This document shows, piece after piece, positions 27,343 through 32,663 of a stretch of 32,663 nucleotides of DNA; the first letter of the stretch is position 1, and each line of letters begins with the position of its first letter. Source of the stretch: an uncultured Collinsella sp. (lineage in GTDB: Bacteria > Actinomycetota > Coriobacteriia > Coriobacteriales > Coriobacteriaceae); the NCBI GenBank assembly GCA_900549245.1, contig URNQ01000002.1, positions 1 through 32,663 on the forward strand, in the 5' to 3' direction. The notes under the pieces are model-generated. The model had not been told where the DNA came from. It did no database searches and saw only the letters and a list, made by a program, of their open reading frames with translations. The position numbers and the translations under genes were made by a program.

Positions 27343-27879
27343 TTAGATCTCCATGACCTCGGCTTCTTTTTCCTTCAGAAGCTCCTCGACCTTGGCGACA
27401 TACTCATCGGTGTGCTTCTGGACCTTGGCCTGCTCACGACGGACATCGTCCTCGGTGAGCTCCTCATCGCGCTCGAGCTTATTGTTGAAGTCGCGACGGA
27501 TGTTACGGATAGACACCTTGGCCTGCTCGGCGTACTCGCGGCACTCCTTGACGAGTTCGCGACGGCGCTCCTCAGTGGGGGCCGGGAACGGCAGACGAAC
27601 GACGGTGCCATCGGAGTTGGGGGTAATGCCCAGATCGGAAGCGCCGATGGCCTTGACGATAGCGTTGATGAGCGCCTTGTCCCACGGCTCGATGAGCAGC
27701 ATGTGAGCCTCGGGGGTCTTGACGGCGGCAACCTGCGTGACCGGCGTGGGGACACCGTAATAATCAACGGTGATGTCGGACAGAATGTTGGCGTTGGCGC
27801 GACCGGTACGGACCTTGGAGAAGTTATGCTTGAGGGACTCGAGCGACTTGTCCATATGGGCGGTGATGTTCTCTGCCAT
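27343..27879 (-). CDS. frr: ribosome recycling factor
   Basis: Splits post-termination ribosomes together with EF-G. The 178-residue protein is slightly shorter than the usual 185 and has the core features: KVRTGRANANILSDITVDYYGVPTPVTQVA in the N-terminal part (split between helices and strand), GITPNSDGTVVRLPFPAPTEERRREL in the hinge region, and the C-terminal charged helix. It follows pyrH by 2 nt and precedes uppS by one base. Confidence 0.96.
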   Translation of the reverse strand: MAENITAHMDKSLESLKHNFSKVRTGRANANILSDITVDYYGVPTPVTQVAAVKTPEAHMLLIEPWDKALINAIVKAIGASDLGITPNSDGTVVRLPFPAPTEERRRELVKECREYAEQAKVSIRNIRRDFNNKLERDEELTEDDVRREQAKVQKHTDEYVAKVEELLKEKEAEVMEI

Positions 27880-27881
27880 GC

Positions 27882-28604
27882 TTAATCCTCCTGATAGACG
27901 AGCGTGCCGACGGGCTCACCCGCGAGCGCGCGTTTGACGGTGTCCTCGCCATCGATGTTGAGGACCAAAATAGGCATACGGTTATCCTGGCACAGAGCCG
28001 TAGCCGTGGAATCCATAACCTGCAGGCCGCGAACGAGAACCTCGTGATAGGTAATCTTGTCAAAACGGACGGCATCGGCGCACTTGACGGGATCCTTGTC
28101 GTAGATGCCGTCAACCTTGGTGGCTTTAATCAGAATCTCAGCGCCGATCTCGCACGCACGAAGAGCCGCGGCGGTGTCGGTCGTAAAGTACGGATTGCCC
28201 GAACCGGCGGCAAAAATAACGACATTGCCCTTGGAAAGGTGGTTGATGGCGCGACGGCGAATATAGGGCTCGCAGATCTCGTTCATCTGGATAGCGCTCA
28301 TCACGCGGCAGGGAACATCGTTATGCTCGAAGGCATCCTGCAGAGCAAGCGCGTTCATAACGGTTGCCAGCATGCCCATGTAGTCGGCCTGAGCACGCTC
28401 CATGCCACCGGCAGCGCCGGCCATGCCACGGAAAATATTGCCGCCGCCGACAACGACGCCGACCTCATGGCCAACGGCGAGCAGCTCCTTGACCTGCTTG
28501 GCAAGATGGTCGGTAACCTTGGGGTCGATGCCATATTGGCCGTCGCCCATCAGTGCTTCGCCGGAAAGCTTAAGAAGCACGCGTTTATATCGGATGTCGG
28601 ACAA
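27882..28604 (-). CDS. pyrH: UMP kinase
   Basis: Phosphorylates UMP to UDP; hexameric amino-acid-kinase fold. The 240-residue protein begins [19 protein letters not shown], then has the [11 protein letters not shown] segment, [19 protein letters not shown] and the C-terminal [10 protein letters not shown] with the nucleotide-binding region. The start is a TTG with AAAGGAGG 7 nt upstream, which is strong enough to settle it. It is the first gene of the operon ending in proS and uses the UMP made by the pyr operon elsewhere in this window. A terminator after tsf and its own promoter separate it from rpsB-tsf. Confidence 0.95.
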   Translation of the reverse strand: MSDIRYKRVLLKLSGEALMGDGQYGIDPKVTDHLAKQVKELLAVGHEVGVVVGGGNIFRGMAGAAGGMERAQADYMGMLATVMNALALQDAFEHNDVPCRVMSAIQMNEICEPYIRRRAINHLSKGNVVIFAAGSGNPYFTTDTAAALRACEIGAEILIKATKVDGIYDKDPVKCADAVRFDKITYHEVLVRGLQVMDSTATALCQDNRMPILVLNIDGEDTVKRALAGEPVGTLVYQED

Positions 28605-28633
28605 AGCGATCCTCCTTTAATTAGACTCTCAAT

Positions 28634-28660
28634 ATGATATCAAAGGCTCTGATAAGAGCC
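28634..28660 (-). promoter_or_regulatory. pyrH operon promoter with upstream palindrome
   Basis: TGA-TATCAT (28634-28642) is an extended -10 box on the minus strand; start expected near 28627, 23 nt before the TTG codon. Directly upstream, GGCTCT and AGAGCC form a palindrome (28645-28660) over the spacer/-35 region, a possible operator. Confidence 0.5.
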
Positions 28661-28663
28661 ATG

Positions 28664-28698
28664 AAAAAGCAGGCTGTGAGTAAAACCCACAGCCTGCT
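28664..28698 (-). terminator. tsf terminator
   Basis: Perfect 11-bp stem (AGCAGGCTGTG with CACAGCCTGCT, 9-nt loop) and TTTTT on the minus strand, 23 nt after the tsf stop. Confidence 0.9.
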
Positions 28699-28721
28699 CA
28701 TTACCAGCTACAAGAGCTTAT

Positions 28722-29591
28722 TTACTCGCCACGGACCAGACGGTCAAAGGCAACGACGGTAATGGTGTCGCCGAGCTCCTTGGAGACCTGCTCAGCGTAC
28801 TTCTTGATGGTGAGGGAGCTGTCCTTGATGAACTCCTGCTCGGTGAGCACGGACTGCTTGTAGAACTTCTCCAGACGGCCGACAGCCATCTTCTCCTGGA
28901 TAGCCTCGGGCTTGCCGGACTCGGCAGCCTGAGCCATGTAGATCTGCTTCTCGTGCTCGACGGTCTCGGCCGGAACCTGATCGCGGGTAGCGCAGATCGG
29001 GGCGACGGCGGCAACCTGAAGGGCAACGTCGTGAGCGAAGGCCTTGAAGGACTCAGCCTGAGCGGTCTCGGCCTTCTCGAAAGCAAACTCGACGAGGACG
29101 CCGATCTTACCACCCATGTGGATGTAAGAAGCGAGCGCGCCGTTCTCGGCCTTGCGGGCAGCGAAGCGGGAGATCTTCATGTTCTCGCCCATGATGTGAA
29201 TCATCTCGGTGAGCTCGGAGGAAACGGTCTCCTCGCCCATCGGCTTCTCGAGCAGAGCGTCGACGTCAGCAGGCTCGGTGGTGGCGACAACCTCGGCGAC
29301 CTTGGAAGCAAAGCCGGTGAACTTGGCGTTGGAGCCAACGAAGTCGGTCTCGCAGGAGAGCTCGAGCAGAGCGCCGGTCTTGCCATCCTCGGAGACGAAC
29401 GCGGCGACAGCGCCCTCGTTGGTCTCACGGCCAGCCTTCTTGGCAGCCTTGGCAAGGCCGTTCTTACGCAGAACGTCGACAGCGGCGTCCATGTCGCCGT
29501 CAGCCTCGACGAGAGCCTTCTTGCACTCCATCATCGGGGAGTCGGTCATCTCGCGGAGCTGCTTGACCATAGCGGCGGTAATCTGGGCCAT
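28722..29591 (-). CDS. tsf: elongation factor Ts
   Basis: Nucleotide-exchange factor for EF-Tu. The 289-residue protein has the N-terminal UBA-like domain (AAMVKQLREMTDSPMMECKKAL split over two helices, EADGDMDAAVDVLR), the conserved LSCETDFVGSN at about 77-87 and the core and C-terminal modules. The ATG at 29591 is preceded by AAAGGAACC; an upstream TTG five codons earlier overlaps this site. It is downstream of rpsB by 45 nt in the usual rpsB-tsf pair. Confidence 0.96.
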   Translation of the reverse strand: MAQITAAMVKQLREMTDSPMMECKKALVEADGDMDAAVDVLRKNGLAKAAKKAGRETNEGAVAAFVSEDGKTGALLELSCETDFVGSNAKFTGFASKVAEVVATTEPADVDALLEKPMGEETVSSELTEMIHIMGENMKISRFAARKAENGALASYIHMGGKIGVLVEFAFEKAETAQAESFKAFAHDVALQVAAVAPICATRDQVPAETVEHEKQIYMAQAAESGKPEAIQEKMAVGRLEKFYKQSVLTEQEFIKDSSLTIKKYAEQVSKELGDTITVVAFDRLVRGE

Positions 29592-29636
29592 TGTGGTTCC
29601 TTTCAAAGAGATGAAAAAGAATTAACTAAGACTGAT

Positions 29637-30365
29637 TTACTCGGCCTTGGGCTCAGCGGCCATCTCGGCCTCGGAGACCTGCTCCTTGCCGGAGCCAGCG
29701 AGGCAGGCGTCAGCCATGAGCTCGCACATAAGGGTGACAGCGGAGATAGCGTCATCGTTGCAGGGGATGCCGTACTCGACCTCGTCGGGATCGGAGTTGG
29801 TGTCGATCAGAGCGACGACGGGGATGTTCAGGCGCTGAGCCTCCTTGATGGCGTTCTCCTCGCGCTTGGTGTCGATGACAAAGAGAGCCTGGGGCAGACC
29901 CTTCATGTCGCGGGCGCCACCGAGGTTGGTCTGGAGCTTGGTGAGCTCCTTGCCGAGAACAGCCTGCTCCTTCTTGGGGAGCACTGCCATGCGGCCGTCC
30001 TCGACCATGGCCTCAAGCTCCTCCATGCGGTTGATGCGGGAGCGGATGGTGACGAAGTTGGTCAGCATGCCGCCGAGCCAACGCTGGTTGATGTAAGGCA
30101 TGTTGGCGCGCTCAGCAGCGTTCTTGACGGCCTCCTGAGCCTGCTTCTTGGTGCCGACGAACAGCACATTGCCACCCTTGGCGACGTTCTTGACGAAAGT
30201 GTAGGCCTGGTCGGCGTCGAGGATGGTCTGCTTGAGGTCAAGGATGTAGATGCCGTTGCGCTCACCGAAGATGAACGGCTTCATCTTGGGGTTCCAACGA
30301 CGGGTCTGGTGGCCGAAGTGGCAGCCGGCCTCGAGCAGGGTGCGGATATTAATCTTGGTAGCCAT
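29637..30365 (-). CDS. rpsB: 30S ribosomal protein S2
   Basis: A 242-residue protein beginning [20 protein letters not shown], with [20 protein letters not shown] and the [15 protein letters not shown] segment typical of S2, and an acidic, poorly conserved C-terminus. AGGAGG stands 6 nt before the ATG. S2 joins the 30S subunit late and is known to repress its own operon in several bacteria by binding the leader RNA; a structured leader of about 135 nt is present here. Confidence 0.97.
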   Translation of the reverse strand: MATKINIRTLLEAGCHFGHQTRRWNPKMKPFIFGERNGIYILDLKQTILDADQAYTFVKNVAKGGNVLFVGTKKQAQEAVKNAAERANMPYINQRWLGGMLTNFVTIRSRINRMEELEAMVEDGRMAVLPKKEQAVLGKELTKLQTNLGGARDMKGLPQALFVIDTKREENAIKEAQRLNIPVVALIDTNSDPDEVEYGIPCNDDAISAVTLMCELMADACLAGSGKEQVSEAEMAAEPKAE

Positions 30366-30500
30366 GTTAAACCTCCTGTGGTTTGCCTCCGCGCGGGGTC
30401 ATCCTCCAAAACCAACCCGGACATGTGCTACCAAAGCCCGGGCACCACGGTATGAAGTAGCCGCGCGTGCGTGATAAAAACATGTTGCCGTGAAGCAACC
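30366..30500 (-). promoter_or_regulatory. rpsB structured leader
   Basis: Three hairpins lie between the predicted start and the S2 ATG: 30484-30499 (GTTGC/GCAAC) at the 5' end, 30416-30442 (CCCGG/CCGGG) and 30380-30413 (GGTTT/AAACC with a G/C-rich loop) just before the ribosome-binding site. Their placement suits S2 feedback control, but I cannot confirm a match to a known leader family. Confidence 0.5.
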
Positions 30501-30506
30501 CGATGA

Positions 30507-30535
30507 ATGATAGCAGGAATGCTTCTTCCTGCCAA
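30507..30535 (-). promoter_or_regulatory. rpsB-tsf promoter
   Basis: TTGGCA, a 17-bp spacer and TATCAT with a TGC extension: the most complete promoter in the window, as expected for a ribosomal protein operon. Confidence 0.8.
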
Positions 30536-30584
30536 CCCGCAATCAAAACCACACACCTGAGTGCGGCGCGGGACGTCCCAGCCA

Positions 30585-31505
30585 CTATTCGCCTCGGGGA
30601 TGGGCTTGAGCCACGGCACGTTTGAGCCGATCGGGCGTGAGGTGCGTGTAGATCTGCGTCGTGGACAGGCTCGCATGACCCAGCAGCTCTTGAACCGAGC
30701 GCAGGTCCGCACCGCCCTCGAGCAAGTCGGTCGCAAAGGTATGGCGCATCGCATGCGGGGCGATGTCGGCCGGAATGCCGGCGAGTGTCGCCAGCGTATG
30801 GAACCGCCGCCTGAGCATGGCGGCACTCATGCGATTACCGCGCGCCGATATAAGCAGCGGATGCGGCCCGGTAGCGGGGTCACGGCGCTTTGCCTGAGCG
30901 AGCAACTCCGGCCTCCCCTCCTCAATATAGAGACGCGTCGCCTCGAGCGCACGACGATACAGAGGGACGATACGTTCTTTGCTCCCCTTGCCCCACAGGC
31001 GCAGCGTGCGTACGGACCACGCAATGGACTCCACATTGAGTGCTGCGAGCTCAGAGATACGGGCGCCGGATGCATAGAGCAGCTCGAGCATCGCCGCATC
31101 GCGCAGTCCCGCTGGTGTTGAGGTATCGGGCGTCTTGAGCAGCGCCTCCACCTGTTGGGTCGTCAGCACACCGGGCAGATCGCGCGGGAGCTTGGGCGAG
31201 GAAATTGCCGAGACCGCATCGCCCTCCACGACTCCCTCGGCAGCCATCCATCGATAGAGCGATCGAATGGCAGACAGATGCGCCGCAAGCGTTCGGGGAG
31301 CCACCTGCTCACGCGAAAGCTCGGCAAGATAGCGACGAATGATGCGCACGTCGGCAGCGAAAGCATCGACATCCTCGCGCTCGCACCAGACAGCAAAGCG
31401 CTCCAGCCTCGAGCCATAGGCCGTCACCGTGTTGGGAGAAAGCCCCTCGACACGTGCGATATAGGCGATAAACGAGTCGACGGTGTCGTACAGGTCAAAG
31501 GCTAT
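30585..31505 (-). CDS. xerC: tyrosine recombinase XerC
   Basis: Site-specific recombinase resolving chromosome dimers at dif with XerD. The catalytic domain is complete: ASGARISEL (Arg), GKGSKERIVPL (Lys), HAMRHTFAT (His-x-x-Arg), LLGHASLSTTQIYTHL (His and Tyr nucleophile). The first standard start codon in frame, GTG at 31427, would cut into the first helix of the core-binding domain. The upstream codons read FDLYDTVDSFIAYIARVEG followed by LSPNTV, typical XerC N-terminal sequence. In that stretch the only start-like codon with a ribosome-binding site (GGAGG, 9 nt) is ATA at 31505, overlapping the trmFO stop. I give this start with caution. The position between trmFO and rpsB favours XerC over XerD. 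Confidence 0.85.
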   Translation of the reverse strand: MAFDLYDTVDSFIAYIARVEGLSPNTVTAYGSRLERFAVWCEREDVDAFAADVRIIRRYLAELSREQVAPRTLAAHLSAIRSLYRWMAAEGVVEGDAVSAISSPKLPRDLPGVLTTQQVEALLKTPDTSTPAGLRDAAMLELLYASGARISELAALNVESIAWSVRTLRLWGKGSKERIVPLYRRALEATRLYIEEGRPELLAQAKRRDPATGPHPLLISARGNRMSAAMLRRRFHTLATLAGIPADIAPHAMRHTFATDLLEGGADLRSVQELLGHASLSTTQIYTHLTPDRLKRAVAQAHPRGE

Positions 31506-32663
31506 GACCGGTCGCCTCCAAACAGATCGGGGCGAGTGGCCAGATAGGCATCAAGGGCCTCGAGCGCACGGTCCGCATAGGCCTGGTAGCGGTCGCGCTT
31601 GCTGCGGCGCTTACCATCCTCGAGTGGCGGCACCAGGCCAAAGTTGACATGCATAGGCTGATAGCCCACGGTGGCAGGATCGGTCGCATAGCCCACGAGC
31701 GCACCCAGGGCGCCCACGCGCGGCAACTCGACGCCCGCGGCACCGATAGCCTCGGCATAGGTGTTGAGCGCCGCGAGCAGGCCCTACAACCTGGCTTCCA
31801 TGTACCCCTCGGTGCCGGTGATCTGACCGGCCAGGCGCACGCCGGTACCGGGCACGGCAAAGGTGCCATCGAGCACGTGCGGGGCGTCGACAAAGGTATT
31901 GCGGTGCATGACACCGTAGCGGAAGAACTCAGCGTTCTCCAGGCCCGGCACCATATGGAAGACGCGCTTCTGCTCGCCAAAGGTCAGATTGGTCTGGAAG
32001 CCCACCAGGTTGTAGGCGGTCTTCTCCTTGTTCTCGGCACGCAGCTGAATCGCCGCCCAAGGGCGACGTCCGGTACGCGGGTCGGTGAGGCCGACGGGCT
32101 TCATGGCACCAAAGCGGATGGCATCCTTGCCGGTGCGCGCGACCTCCTCGGCGGGCTGGCAGGCCTGGAACAGATCGCCACCCTCAAAGTCTTTGAGCAC
32201 CACGCGGTCGGCCGTGGTAAGCGCCTCGATAAAGGCCTCGTACTCCTCCTTGTTGAGCGGAGCGTTGAGATAGTCGCCGCTCCCCTGCTCCTCGTAGCGC
32301 GACTGCGAAAACAGCACGTCCATATCGAGCGTGGAGGCATCGACGATCGGCGCCGCGGCATCGAAGAACGCAAGGGCGTCGCCACCGACGAGCTTCATGA
32401 CCTCTTCGCTCAGCGCAGGTGAACACAGCGGGCCCGCGGCAATGACCACGTGGCCCTCGGGAATCTGCGTGACCTCGCCGTGCACGACCTCGATATTGGG
32501 ACGAGCGGCAACTTCGGCCTCGACAAGCTCGGAAAACTTGACGCGATCGACCGCTAAGGCGCCACCGGCGGGAACAGCCGCGCGATGGGCGCAATCGAGC
32601 AGAACTGAACCCATGCGCTCAAGCTCGGCCTTCAGCAAACCAGCCGCGGAATCCGGACGGGTC
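31502..32663 (-). pseudogene. trmFO: trmFO, tRNA (m5U54) methyltransferase, 5' end missing and interrupted by an in-frame TAG
   Basis: Folate- and FAD-dependent enzyme that methylates U54 of tRNA. The N-terminal FAD-binding part lies outside the window. The visible frame begins DSAAGLLKAELERMGS, then VPAGGALAVDRVKFSE, YLNAPLNKEEYEAFIEAL, GAMKPVGLTDPRTGRRPWA, QLRAENKEKTAYNLVGFQTN and AGQITGTEGYMEARL, all typical of TrmFO. A TAG at 31784-31786 interrupts the frame; the same frame resumes at once with GLLAALNTYAEAIG and continues through YQPMHVNFGLVPPL to the natural stop at 31502. So 93 conserved C-terminal residues are lost unless the codon is read through. Likely causes are a C-to-T change from CAG, or a sequencing error; there is no frameshift. 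Confidence 0.9.

Overview
The window is a stretch of core chromosome from a GC-rich actinobacterium of the class Coriobacteriia, most likely Collinsella or a close relative. The pointers are the actinobacterial nucleoid protein mihF next to gmk and rpoZ, a PyrR/PyrK-type (Gram-positive style) pyrimidine operon, a zinc-ribbon L28, frequent GTG/TTG starts, and strong extended -10 promoters (TGC-TAT-A/C-A/G-T). The genus is inferred from recall, not from a database match. Almost every gene is on the minus strand; only rpmB, adhE and a phosphotransferase gene run on the plus strand.

Region by region. 1-2353: 5' end of a tRNA-dihydrouridine synthase gene, lepA, and rpsT with its own promoter, leader hairpin and terminator. 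2403-6457: holA preceded by the DNA-uptake genes comEA and comEC. 6628-9276: mihF-gmk-rpoZ-thiI, a tight operon ended by a strong terminator. 9322-14804: the pyrimidine operon pyrR-pyrB-pyrC-pyrK-pyrD-pyrF. Its leader contains three mutually exclusive hairpins, as expected for PyrR attenuation. The 448-nt gap 14646-15093 holds this leader, the pyr promoter, one unassigned plus-strand promoter-like sequence and the rpmB promoter. 15094-15383: rpmB and its terminator. 15385-16436: a compact REP-associated (Y1/HUH) transposase element with 53-bp inverted ends, sitting exactly between the rpmB terminator and the adhE control region. The 331-nt gap 16256-16586 holds the right end of this element, a perfect inverted repeat and the adhE promoter. 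16587-20076: adhE and an APH-like phosphotransferase.

20175-30535: two converging-function minus-strand transcripts with the order known from Firmicutes and other bacteria: rpsB-tsf (own promoter, structured leader, terminator), then pyrH-frr-uppS-cdsA-dxr-rseP-ispG-proS (own promoter, terminator after proS). These link translation (S2, EF-Ts, RRF, ProRS), nucleotide supply (UMP kinase), isoprenoid synthesis (Dxr, IspG), cell-wall lipid carrier synthesis (UppS), phospholipid synthesis (CdsA) and membrane proteolysis. 30585-32663: xerC and the 3' two-thirds of trmFO; trmFO carries an in-frame amber codon.

Most of the window is ordinary housekeeping DNA. I do not see a new defence or biosynthetic system. 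The points most worth a second look are the amber codon in trmFO, a winged-helix-like insertion in the site-2 protease, the transposase element with its composite ends, the pyr attenuator, the missing standard start codon of xerC, and the repeated extended -10 motif.
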